NCBI GenBank assembly: GCA_965243185.1
Contig: OZ251531.1
Coordinates: 434,001 to 498,000 of the forward strand
Source: CBDBCU01 sp965243185
GTDB taxonomy: Bacteria; Chloroflexota; Dehalococcoidia; Lucifugimonadales; UBA3495
Length of the DNA: 64,000 nt
Direction of reading: 5' to 3'
The notes under the pieces are model-generated. The model did no database searches, had not been told where the DNA came from, and saw nothing but the letters and a program-made list of their open reading frames with translations. Shown one piece after another: positions 34,703 to 43,023 of the stretch. A program made the translations under genes and the position numbers. Numbering within the stretch: position 1 is the stretch's first letter; each line of letters starts with the position of its first letter.

Positions 34703-35671
34703 CTACCACCCGGTCGCCCCGCTCACCATCACCGCCGCAAACAGCAAGCCCAGGTACAGCAGGGAAAACAGGTACAACTTCCGGGCATTCGCCGCGCTTT
34801 CCTCCCGTTTCAGCCGCCACGCCAGCCAGAGAAACAACCCGCCCAAAATCAGCGCCGCCGCCGTATAGAGCCAGCCCACCGCACCCGTCAGCGCAAACAT
34901 CACCGTCAATCCCACCAACGCCCAACTGTAAAGGAAAATGCTGCCCACGGTGAAATTGCGCGTCGATACTACTGGCAGCATTGGCACTCCCGCCCGCTCG
35001 TAATCCCGCTGTATCAGCAAAGACAAAGCCCAAAAGTGCGGCGGCGTCCAGAAAAATACGATGGCAAAGAGATACACCGCCGGCAAGTCCACCGTCCCGG
35101 TTACTGCCGCCCAGCCGACCATCGGGGGAATCGCCCCGGCCGCCCCGCCAATCACGATATTTTGCGGCGTGGTTCGTTTCAGCCACATCGTATAGACCAG
35201 CACATAAAAGAGCGTAGCCGCCAGCGTCAGCCCGGCCGCCAGCCCGTTGACCCCCACGGCCAGCACAATCACCGCCAGGATATTAAGCCCGATGCCAAAA
35301 ATCAGGGCATTGCGCGGCGAAATGCGCTTGCCCGCTACCGGCCGGCGGTGGGTGCGCTGCATCAGCCCGTCAATGTCCCGGTCATAGTAATGGTTCAGGG
35401 CATTAGCCCCCCCGGAAGCCAGCGCGCCGCCCAGCCAGACCAATCCCAGCAGCGTCAGCGATGGAATGCCGCCGCCCAGTTGCCCTTGCGCCAGAAACAT
35501 CCCCCCGGCCGCCGTTATCAGCAGCATCAGAATAATCGTCGGCTTGGTCAGGGTAATGTAATCATTGATTACCGCCATCCCGGAGAACGGGCGGCGTCCG
35601 CCCGCCGGCGCGGCAACCGGTTCCGGTGCAGGAGCGGACGGCGTATCCGTGAGGGATTGGGGTTCAGCCAT
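34703..35671 (-). CDS. ctaB: Protoheme IX farnesyltransferase (heme O synthase)
   Basis: UbiA-type prenyltransferase that converts heme B to heme O for terminal oxidases, 322 aa from the ATG at 35671 (GAGGAATT upstream). The diphosphate-binding motif NHYYDRDIDGLMQRTHRRP is present, as is the second Asp-containing loop QRDYERAGVPMLPVV. About nine hydrophobic helices are visible. The heme A synthase gene ctaA lies upstream on the same strand, with a small zinc-ribbon gene between. Confidence 0.96.
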   Translation of the reverse strand: MAEPQSLTDTPSAPAPEPVAAPAGGRRPFSGMAVINDYITLTKPTIILMLLITAAGGMFLAQGQLGGGIPSLTLLGLVWLGGALASGGANALNHYYDRDIDGLMQRTHRRPVAGKRISPRNALIFGIGLNILAVIVLAVGVNGLAAGLTLAATLFYVLVYTMWLKRTTPQNIVIGGAAGAIPPMVGWAAVTGTVDLPAVYLFAIVFFWTPPHFWALSLLIQRDYERAGVPMLPVVSTRNFTVGSIFLYSWALVGLTVMFALTGAVGWLYTAAALILGGLFLWLAWRLKREESAANARKLYLFSLLYLGLLFAAVMVSGATGW

Positions 35672-35733
35672 CAGTAATTCCTCTACTCGAACCCCTAGCG
35701 TGGTTCTGTAGCATTTGCTGGGTAGTTCCGCCG

Positions 35734-35936
35734 CTAACCGGCTCGCTCGGCCGCCGCATCCTCGCATGGCGCACATCGAAACTTGACGACGTAGCGGTGG
35801 CGCGTCGACCACATAAATCTCCCGTCCCGTAGGCGTCATCGGGATGGGAAGTCCCCTCTACATAGACGCACTCCAAGGTCACATCATCCTGCCGCTCGCA
35901 GTCCGGGCATTCCCAAATCATCGTTACTTCATCCAT
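35734..35936 (-). pseudogene. Small zinc-ribbon protein with a one-base frameshift
   Basis: An AGGAGGT ribosome-binding site precedes the ATG at 35936. The frame starts MDEVTMIWECPDCERQDDV. Adding one base near the C/G run at 35821-35828 joins it to RFMWSTRHRYVVKFRCAPCEDAAAERAG and a TAG at 35734, giving a 67-aa protein with two CxxC pairs, a complete zinc ribbon. Without the correction the frame reads into unrelated sequence to 35664. Natural mutation or sequencing indel. Confidence 0.6.
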
Positions 35937-35994
35937 TTGGATACCTCCTCTAAAATGCTAACCTACCCAGCAAATGATACAGTACCCGTAGCCT

Positions 35995-37020
35995 TTATAC
36001 GACGGCGGGAATAGCCCGGGCCTTAGCTCCGGCCGCTAGCGGCCGCCAGTTCAGCAGCGCCAAGGCCGCCATTATAGCCCAAACCGCCGTAGCCAAGGCG
36101 ATGTGCAGGGCGCGCAGTTCCACCGGAAAGTTAGTCCAAACCGCGATACCGCCCACCAGCAGCTGCGCCGTCAGCAGAACCACGCCGGCCAGCGACAGAT
36201 TGCGGGTGATGCCGCCGCCGCTTTCCTTGCTCCCGTTCCGAAAGCCCAGATGCAGAGTATAGAGTAGCAGCAATCCCAACAAGGCGGCCACTACCCGATG
36301 AAACATATTCACCGCCGGCAAGTGAGCCGCCGGCAAACTCCACCCCTGACAAAGCGGCCAATCCGGGCAGGCCGCCAACGCCCCCGGCGTAGCCGTAACT
36401 AACGCCCCGGAAAGGATTAGCAAATAGGCGGCGACTGCCGATAGCATCGTCCACCGGGAAAAGCGGGCCATTGCCGGCTGACCGGCTTGAGCCGGATTAG
36501 GCGAAACCCCGGCCGCCGGCCGGCGATAAGCCGCCACCAGTACCAGTATCAAGCAGCCCAACAGGGCTTGCGCCAATGCCAGATGCGCCGCCACGATTGC
36601 CCCCGGCAGCTCCGTCAACACCGTTACGCCGCCCAATCCGCCTTGCAGCAGCAGCATTATTACCGCCGCCGCCGCCGGCACCGCCAGCCATCTATCCCGT
36701 CGAAAGCCCAGCCACGCCACCGCGGCCGTGGCCAGTATCAGCGGCCCGACGATAGCCGCCGCCACCCAGCGGTGACTCCATTCAATAATATCCTCCGCCG
36801 TCGCCGCCGGCAGCAGCCGCCCATCGCACAGCGGCCAATCGCCGCCGCAGCCCAAACCGGAGCCGGTAACCCGCACCACACCGCCCAGCACAATCAAGGC
36901 AAATGCCGACACTACCGACGCCAAAGCCAGCCCGCGCAGCCAGCGGCCGGCTTTGCCCGTCCCCCAGTTATGCCTGTCCCCGGTTTCCAAACTTGCCACT
37001 ACTGACTCCGGGACAAGCAA
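35995..37020 (-). CDS. ctaA: Heme A synthase
   Basis: COX15/CtaA-type membrane enzyme that oxidises heme O to heme A, 341 aa with about eight helices. The four conserved histidines are in EWSHRWVAA, AAHLALAQ, NMFHRVVAAL and LRALHIALA. The extracytoplasmic cysteine pairs are CGGDWPLC and CPDWPLC. The start is a TTG after AAGGGG. ctaB lies downstream; the cytochrome oxidase genes themselves are not in the window. Confidence 0.95.
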   Translation of the reverse strand: MLVPESVVASLETGDRHNWGTGKAGRWLRGLALASVVSAFALIVLGGVVRVTGSGLGCGGDWPLCDGRLLPAATAEDIIEWSHRWVAAAIVGPLILATAAVAWLGFRRDRWLAVPAAAAVIMLLLQGGLGGVTVLTELPGAIVAAHLALAQALLGCLILVLVAAYRRPAAGVSPNPAQAGQPAMARFSRWTMLSAVAAYLLILSGALVTATPGALAACPDWPLCQGWSLPAAHLPAVNMFHRVVAALLGLLLLYTLHLGFRNGSKESGGGITRNLSLAGVVLLTAQLLVGGIAVWTNFPVELRALHIALATAVWAIMAALALLNWRPLAAGAKARAIPAVV

Positions 37021-37038
37021 GCCCGCCCCTTAACTTTG

Positions 37039-37047
37039 TGCTATAAT
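37039..37047 (+). promoter_or_regulatory. Extended -10 promoter very close to the ABC ATPase start
   Basis: TGC-TATAAT ends 13 bases before the ATG at 37061, so transcription would begin only a few bases before the start codon, giving an almost leaderless mRNA. Confidence 0.6.
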
Positions 37048-37060
37048 TCTCAATGTTATC

Positions 37061-38008
37061 ATGTCTGACGCGATTCGGGTAGAAGGGCTGGTTAAACGAT
37101 TCGGCTCAGTTACGGCGGTGGATACTATTTCCTTCGGCGTGGCGGCCGGAGAGATTTTTGGCATCCTGGGCCCCAACGGCGCCGGCAAAACCACTACACT
37201 GGAAATTATCGAGGGTCTGCAAAAACCCACCGCCGGGCAGGTCAGCGTTTTGGGTCTGGAATCCCCCCGGGACGCCCCCCGCATCAAAGCCCGCATCGGG
37301 GTGCAGCTGCAATCCTCCGCCTACTTCAACTTCCTTTCCCTGCGCGAAATCCTGAACCTGCTCGGCAGTTTTTACCCCCGGCGCCGGCCCGCCGATGAAC
37401 TGCTCGAGCAAGTAGGCTTGGCCGAACACGCCGGCCGGCGTGTCAATCAGCTTTCCGGGGGACAGCAGCAGCGTTTCACCGTGGCCGCCAGCCTGGTCAA
37501 CGACCCGGAACTGGTCATCCTCGACGAACCCACCACCGGATTAGACCCCCAAGCCCGGCATAACCTGTGGGACTTGATTCAGGATATTCACCGCCGCGGC
37601 GTTACCGTAGTGCTGACCACCCATTATATGGAGGAAGCCCAAAGCCTGTGCCGCCGCTTGGCTATTATGGATGAAGGCAAAATTGTCGCCATCGACACGC
37701 CGGCCAACCTCATCAGCCGCATCAAAACCACCTACACCGTCAAACTGATTGCCGCCCAACGCCTCACCGAAAATCAGTCCCTGACCCTCGGTTGGGGCGC
37801 CTCCATCGGGCTACTGAGTCAAGAAACGGCTGACGGCGCGGTCGAGGGCTACCCCTACCTGCTGCGCTTGGACAACAGCCCGGAAGCCTTGAACGGTATC
37901 CTCGAGGGCATTGTCCGCAGCGGTATCAGCTTGAAACACCTGGAAATTGTGCCGGCCACCCTCGAGGATGTCTTCCTGGAACTGACCGGCAACGAACTGC
38001 GCGATTAG
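37061..38008 (+). CDS. ABC transporter ATP-binding protein
   Basis: ATPase of an ABC-2 type exporter, 315 aa. Walker A is GPNGAGKTT, the signature is LSGGQQQR, and Walker B with D-loop is LVILDEPTTGLD; the H-loop His is in VLTTHYMEEA. The 100-residue C-terminal extension is common in drug or daunorubicin-type exporters. The permease gene follows after 45 bases. Divergent from ctaA. Confidence 0.95.
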   Translation: MSDAIRVEGLVKRFGSVTAVDTISFGVAAGEIFGILGPNGAGKTTTLEIIEGLQKPTAGQVSVLGLESPRDAPRIKARIGVQLQSSAYFNFLSLREILNLLGSFYPRRRPADELLEQVGLAEHAGRRVNQLSGGQQQRFTVAASLVNDPELVILDEPTTGLDPQARHNLWDLIQDIHRRGVTVVLTTHYMEEAQSLCRRLAIMDEGKIVAIDTPANLISRIKTTYTVKLIAAQRLTENQSLTLGWGASIGLLSQETADGAVEGYPYLLRLDNSPEALNGILEGIVRSGISLKHLEIVPATLEDVFLELTGNELRD

Positions 38009-38053
38009 CCCGGATACCCGGGCTGTAGAGAGCCATAGAGAGTAGATACCCCA

Positions 38054-39124
38054 ATGCTCGCCTTGACCCTTGCCAACCTGAAAATGCTGGCGCGCAACCG
38101 CCAAACCACCTTTTGGGCCTTGTTCTTTCCCCTGATTCTGGTGGTAGTTTTCGGACTGTTTGACTTGAACCGCTTCGACTCCTCCGAGTTGGCGATTATC
38201 GACCAAGCCCAAACCCCGGCATCCGAACAAGTAATCGCCGGCTTGAAAGATGTTGCCGTGCTGCGCTTGGTCCCGCCGCCGGAAACCGCCGCCGCCGGGC
38301 GGCAGCTGATTGCCGCCGGCGATTTGGACTATCTGCTGGTCATCCCGGCCGGCTTTGCCCACGGCGGCCCGCCGCTGCCCCTTGCCCTGTCCTTCACCGC
38401 AGCCGACCCGGAGCGCAATCAACTAATCTTGGGGATCTTGCGCCAACTGGCCGCCGCCGCCATCGCGCCGCCCCGCGTCCTGGAACCGCCGCCCTTGGTC
38501 GTGGAACAGCGCATCTCCACCCGCCAATCCTCCTACTTTGACCTGGTGCTGCTGGGACTGGTCGGTATGGGCATAATGACCAACGCCATCATCTCCGTAG
38601 CGGTCCGCATCAGCAACTACCGCAACCTGTCCATCCTCAAGCGAATGCTGGTAACGCCCTTGTCCATCTGGAAGTTCTTTGCCGCCGAAGTCGCCGCCCA
38701 ACTGGTCTTGGCTTTAGCCCAAGCCGCCATCATCCTGGCGGTAGGCGTGTTTATCTTCGGCGCGCAAATCAGCGGCAATGTGCTGTATCTGCTGCCGGTA
38801 GTAATCCTGGGCAGCCTGATTTTCCTGAATATCGGCTTTATCCTGTCGGCGTGGGCCAACACCCCGGCCGCCGCCTCCGGGATGGGCAACGCCGTAGCCT
38901 TTCCCATGATGTTCTTTGCCGGCGTCTTTTTCCCCACCTCCACGCTGCCTTGGCTGCTGCCCTACGCCGCCGACGCCCTGCCCTTGGCCCCGATGCTGAC
39001 CGCCCTGCGGGACATCGCCCTCGCGGAAGCTACCTTATGGCAAGTCTGGCCGCAGCTGGCCATCTTGGCCGCCTGGGTCGCCGCCACCGCCCTAGCCGCA
39101 GTAAGGGTCTTTCGTTTCAGTTAG
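38054..39124 (+). CDS. ABC-2 type transporter permease
   Basis: Membrane subunit of 356 aa. It has one N-terminal helix (TTFWALFFPLILVVVFGLF), an extracytoplasmic domain of about 130 residues, then five more helices, including the ABC-2 motif region NLSILKRMLVTPLSIWKFF and FPMMFFAGVFFPTSTLPWLL. It pairs with the preceding ATPase. The exported substrate is unknown; proximity to ctaA/ctaB does not by itself prove a heme role. Confidence 0.93.
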   Translation: MLALTLANLKMLARNRQTTFWALFFPLILVVVFGLFDLNRFDSSELAIIDQAQTPASEQVIAGLKDVAVLRLVPPPETAAAGRQLIAAGDLDYLLVIPAGFAHGGPPLPLALSFTAADPERNQLILGILRQLAAAAIAPPRVLEPPPLVVEQRISTRQSSYFDLVLLGLVGMGIMTNAIISVAVRISNYRNLSILKRMLVTPLSIWKFFAAEVAAQLVLALAQAAIILAVGVFIFGAQISGNVLYLLPVVILGSLIFLNIGFILSAWANTPAAASGMGNAVAFPMMFFAGVFFPTSTLPWLLPYAADALPLAPMLTALRDIALAEATLWQVWPQLAILAAWVAATALAAVRVFRFS

Positions 39125-39223
39125 CCATCGAATATATGCAATTTTCCCCGGAACAGCACCGCATCCTCCTCTATATCATTCCCCACACTGGCCCCTATGC
39201 ACTCCCGCGGCGCAACATTTCAT

Positions 39224-39252
39224 GTCATTCCGAGGCGTAGCCGTGGAATCTC
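39224..39252. repeat. REP-like palindrome GTCATTCCGAGGC...GTGGAATC
   Basis: ATTCCGAGGC and GCCGTGGAAT form an imperfect inverted repeat of the widespread GTCATTCCGAG-type intergenic repeat class. Confidence 0.55.
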
Positions 39253-39320
39253 GACCCCACGCCCTCGAGACCACTACAACACAACCAGCCCTCCCCAACT
39301 CAAAAGTTTTGAGGGGGTGC

Positions 39321-39346
39321 GGGGGAACTTTTACAAAAGTTCCCCC
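39321..39346. repeat. Perfect 12-bp-arm palindrome
   Basis: GGGGGAACTTTT-AC-AAAAGTTCCCCC, with partly matching flanks beyond it (GGGGTGCG and CGCCGTACCCC). It may be a hairpin element or a terminator-like structure. Confidence 0.6.
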
Positions 39347-39410
39347 GCCGTACCCCATCCTCCGGCAACCTTCATTCCCACCCTCCCTATGTCATTCCCC
39401 CTCCGGCCAC

Positions 39411-39444
39411 CGTCATTCCCACGAAAGTGGGAATCCAGAACCCC
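39411..39444. repeat. dRS3-like repeat, copy 1
   Basis: CGTCATTCCCACGAAAGTGG then GAATCCAGAA. The core is ATTCCCAC-GAAA-GTGGGAAT. The same sequence occurs at 42860 and 55090; it resembles the Neisseria dRS3 type of intergenic repeat. Confidence 0.75.
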
Positions 39445-39972
39445 AATTCACCAAAACTCCCCGAAAATTCATCTCATTAGCCCATTGACAAACACCTAAA
39501 CAATCCCCCATAATAAAACTCGTCAAGGTTGACCTGACCCCGGGACGCCGGGTTCTTTACGCTAAGCTTACCGTAAAACTTAATACCGCTCCACACAGCG
39601 CGCTGTGGGCCCCGCCAGCCCTAACCGGCAAAGCGGACGCCTCAACACTCCTACCCCCGGGGAACGGCCTAAGGCCCCGTAAATCCCCACCCGGAGAAGC
39701 GGCCAACGGCAAATCCCAACCGCCGCATAAACCGCAGCCCCAGCCTACAGGAGTCGGAGCAACCCAGGTTGACTGGAGAACGGTCAACCGCGGTCGCAAC
39801 ACCGGGCCAACCCGCCGGCATGGCAACCATACCAACCGGCATTAGTAGCCAACTCAAGGTAGCGCAACCGTAATCGGCAATCTGGCCGGGAAACTCCGGG
39901 AGGATGCAAGCCAGGATACCCCCCGGAGCAGGCAACCCAGATGACCAGACCTGCCAACCCTTCTCCCGACAA

Positions 39973-40000
39973 GGCGGAAACCGCGGCCGCGGTTTCCGCC
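39973..40000. repeat. Perfect 28-bp palindrome
   Basis: The two halves GGCGGAAACCGCGG and CCGCGGTTTCCGCC are exact reverse complements with no spacer. It lies 114 bases before the PLP enzyme gene. Confidence 0.7.
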
Positions 40001-40114
40001 AAAACCGGTATCCCCCGCCAACCCCACTCTTATACCGGCATCCCCCATCTACCCACCCCTTGCCCCATGGTATATCATAAGTACCACCAGCCCAACCCAT
40101 CGGGAGGAACTGCT

Positions 40115-41449
40115 ATGCCGACCATCCTCGACGAATACATCGCCAAACATCCCGGCTCCGCCCGCCGCTACGCCGAAGCTACCCAAATCTTTCCCGGCGG
40201 CGTCACCCACGACAACCGCTACGCCCAGCCCTTTCCCCTCTACCTCACCCACGGCGCTGGCCCCCGCAAGTGGGATGTGGACGGCAACGAATACATCGAC
40301 TATGTCTCCGGCCACGGCGCCCTCCTCCTCGGCCATTCCCACCCGGCCATCGCCGCCGCCGTCGCCGAACAAATCACCCGCGGCACCCACCTCGGCGCCT
40401 GCACCGACGAGGAACTCCGTTGGGCCAAAGCCATCCAAGCCCTGATGCCCTCCGTCGAAAAAGTCCGTTTCCACAGCTCCGGCACCGAAGCCACCCTGAT
40501 GGCCATGCGCCTCGCCCGCGCCTACACCGGCAAGGACAAAGTCATCAAACTCCAAGACCACTTCCACGGCTGGCACGACTACGCTATGGCCGGCTCCGAC
40601 CGTCCCGCCCCCGGCGTCCCCCAAGCAAGTTGGGGCAGTATGGTCATCGTCCCCGCCGGCGACTTGAACGCCGTCGCGGACGCCCTGAACCGGGACGACA
40701 ATATCGCCGCCCTCATCCTAGAACCCACCGGCGCCCACTACGGTCAACTGCCCTTTGATGTCCCCAGCTACCTGCGCGGCCTGCGCGACTTGACCGCCCG
40801 GCACGGCGTAATCCTCATTTTCGACGAAGTAGTTACCGGTTTCCGCGCCTCTCCCGGCGGCGCCCAAGTCTTGTACGGCATCAACCCCGACTTGACCACT
40901 ATGGCTAAAATCGTCGCCGGCGCCCTCCCCGGCGGCGCCGTCGGCGGCAAAGCCGACATCATCGATATGATTGCCCACCGCGGCGACCCGGAATGGGACA
41001 ACCGCCAACGCGTCTATCATCCTGGCACCTTCAACGCCAATCCCCTATCCGCCGCCGCCGGCGCCGTCTGTCTGGAAACCATTGCCAACCAGCCCATCAA
41101 CCAGCAAGCCGACGCTATGGCTGACCGCCTCAAAGCCGGCCTGAACGAAGTCCTCGGCAAAATGGAAGTAGCCGGCTACGTCCACGGCATCGCCTCCATG
41201 CTGCATCTGGTCCTGGCCGACTGCTCCAGCGACCAAGAAGTTTGCGCGCTGCCCCATTCCGAAATCAAAGCCGCCCTCGGCCGCTCCGCCGTTACCGCCC
41301 TCAAGCGCAGTATGCAGAACAACGGCATCGACATTATGGGCCGCGACTCCTTCCTCGTCTCCGCCACCCACACCGAATCCGACATCGACCAAACCCTCGC
41401 CGCCTTCGAGCAATCCCTCGCCGCCGTCCGCGCCGAGGGCTTGCTGTAA
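40115..41449 (+). CDS. Class III aminotransferase, glutamate-1-semialdehyde aminomutase-like
   Basis: PLP enzyme of 444 aa from the ATG at 40115 (GGGAGGAAC upstream). Features: FPGGVTHDNRY at the N-terminus, SGTEATLMAMRLARAYTGKDKVIKLQDHFHGWHD, the PLP Asp in LIFDEVVTGFR, and the Schiff-base Lys in MAKIVAGALPGGAVGG. It resembles HemL but lacks the strict GSA pattern, so a catabolic or secondary-metabolism substrate is as likely. Confidence 0.9.
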   Translation: MPTILDEYIAKHPGSARRYAEATQIFPGGVTHDNRYAQPFPLYLTHGAGPRKWDVDGNEYIDYVSGHGALLLGHSHPAIAAAVAEQITRGTHLGACTDEELRWAKAIQALMPSVEKVRFHSSGTEATLMAMRLARAYTGKDKVIKLQDHFHGWHDYAMAGSDRPAPGVPQASWGSMVIVPAGDLNAVADALNRDDNIAALILEPTGAHYGQLPFDVPSYLRGLRDLTARHGVILIFDEVVTGFRASPGGAQVLYGINPDLTTMAKIVAGALPGGAVGGKADIIDMIAHRGDPEWDNRQRVYHPGTFNANPLSAAAGAVCLETIANQPINQQADAMADRLKAGLNEVLGKMEVAGYVHGIASMLHLVLADCSSDQEVCALPHSEIKAALGRSAVTALKRSMQNNGIDIMGRDSFLVSATHTESDIDQTLAAFEQSLAAVRAEGLL

Positions 41450-41513
41450 ATGTGCCAAATCCCCCAATCTCTGTTACAATCCCCTTAAACCTGAACCGGG
41501 AGGTACCCCTGCT

Positions 41514-42225
41514 ATGCCGTCCTTTTGGGAAAAAATAACCGTCAACGACACGGCGATGGACTTGTACGCCAGCGTCCCCACCAGCTCCGGCCCCTTTCCC
41601 GCCATCGTCGTCAGTCAGCACGGCGGCGGCGTGGACCAGTTCATCCAAACCATTTGCGACCGCTTGGCGGAAGCCGGCTATGCCGCCGTAGCCCCCAACC
41701 TTTACCACCGGGTTCCCCTCCGTCCGCAACGCCGACCCGCACCCCCGCCCCTGGGACCTCCTCAGCGACCCGGACATCATTGCCGACATCAACGCCACCG
41801 TGGACTTCCTCCGCAGTCACCCGGCCATCGACGGCGACCGCCTCGGCATTACCGGGTTCTGTATGGGCGGCCGGGTAGCTTGGCTCGGCGCGGCCGTCAA
41901 TCCCCATTTCAAGGCATTGGCGCCCTACTACGGCGGCAACCTGATGGTAACTTGGGGCGCCGGCGAAACTCCGCCCTTTGACCTGGCTGCCGGCATCAAC
42001 TGCCCCATACTGTTCCACTTTGGCGAAGTCGATGAAAACCCCTCCCAAGCGGATATGCGGAAATTCGACGCCGAACTGACCCGCTTGGGCAAATCCCACC
42101 AGTTTTACACCTACCCCGGCGCCGACCACGCCTTTATGGACTTCACCGCCGGCCGCTACCAGCAGGCCGCCGCTGATGCCTCTTGGCCGCGCACCCTCGA
42201 ATTTTTCGCCGCCCACCTGGGCTAA
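41514..42225 (+). pseudogene. Dienelactone hydrolase family protein, one-base frameshift
   Basis: The first frame runs 41514 to about 41715 (IVVSQHGGGVDQFIQTICDRLAEAGYAAVAPNLYHR) and the second from there to 42225. Together they give a 236-aa hydrolase of the usual length. The shift is one extra base at CGGGTTCCCC (41711-41720). The nucleophile region is the family's Cys motif GITGFCMGGR, and the Asp/His pair is in HFGEVDENP and GADHAFMDF. A single indel may be a sequencing error; otherwise the gene is broken. Confidence 0.75.
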
Positions 42226-42278
42226 CCAACTCTCCCGCCCTTACCGCAAACCGGAACAATCCCCAAGGAGGAAACCCA

Positions 42279-42803
42279 ATGGCAAGAGTATCCCTCGACC
42301 TGGACAACGCCGCCGACTTGCAAGTAGTGGCCGCCAACGGCTGGCGGCGGGCTATGGGTATGGTGCCCGGTGAACCCAATCAGGGCTTGGTCGCCGAAAT
42401 GCGCGGCGTCGCCGCCCGCCTGCCCGACTACGACGACTCCGCTTGGGAACAGCCCGCCACCATCCAGGAACGCCTCTCCGTCGGCTTTACCTTCGCCTGG
42501 TACCGGCTGGCTTTCACCATGCCCGAAACCGTCAAAGGCCAGGCCGTAGCCGGCAACCGGGTCTATTTCGAGTGCAATGTCGATAACTACGGCGAAGTCT
42601 ATGTCGACGGCGCTATCAACCGGGACATCGGCGTCATCACCGGCAACAACACCCCCAAGCGGGTACTGGTGCAGGAACCGGCCGAACCGGGCCAGCAGCA
42701 CCTTATCGCCGTCCTCGTCGCCAATGCCCCCCTCGGCGACCCGGTCGGCACCATCTTTTTCCGCCACGCTACCCTGGCTTTCGAGGAAGCCCCGGCCCGC
42801 TAA
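42279..42803 (+). CDS. Jelly-roll (galactose-binding-like) domain protein, copy 1
   Basis: Protein of 174 aa; AAGGAGG precedes the ATG. It has a galactose-binding-like sandwich pattern as in the sugar-binding domain of glycosidases: PDYDDSAWEQP, GFTFAWYRLAF, VYFECNVDNYGEVYVDGAINRD, and a closing strand TIFFRHATLAFE. It is the whole protein, with no catalytic domain and no signal peptide. A clear paralogue is encoded at 58579. Both copies lie directly upstream of a thioredoxin-fold gene. The ligand is unknown. Confidence 0.78.
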   Translation: MARVSLDLDNAADLQVVAANGWRRAMGMVPGEPNQGLVAEMRGVAARLPDYDDSAWEQPATIQERLSVGFTFAWYRLAFTMPETVKGQAVAGNRVYFECNVDNYGEVYVDGAINRDIGVITGNNTPKRVLVQEPAEPGQQHLIAVLVANAPLGDPVGTIFFRHATLAFEEAPAR

Positions 42804-42859
42804 CGCCAAAACCGTCAACCGATAACCGGGCGCAGCCCGGGGCTATCGCCTATCGCAAC

Positions 42860-42929
42860 CGTCATTCCCACGAAAGTGGGAATCCAGAGTCCCCGGACTA
42901 TCTGGATTCCCCTTTTCAAGGGAATGACG
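42860..42929. repeat. dRS3-like repeat, copy 2, as a double palindrome
   Basis: Contains the same unit as 39411, followed by an inverted second half, so that CGTCATTCCC...GGGAATGACG forms outer arms and GGGAATCCAGA/TCTGGATTCCC inner arms. A REP-doublet (BIME-like) layout. Confidence 0.75.
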
Positions 42930-43023
42930 ATTAAGTAAGTCGCCAAGTATCTGCGATAGCCCGGCGACGTAGCCCGTTGAACGCTGCGCCCGGCTGCCAG
43001 CAGCAACTAAAGAGAGGTACACC

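Larger units (their letters stand above)
39125..40114. other. 990-bp non-coding region with several repeats and palindromes
   Basis: No credible gene or recognised RNA. It contains REP-like repeats (39224-39252, 39411-39444), the near-perfect palindrome at 39321-39346 and the perfect palindrome at 39973-40000. The segment 39500-39970 has no repeats I could match and no tmRNA, RNase P or SRP signature on either strand. Confidence 0.6.
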
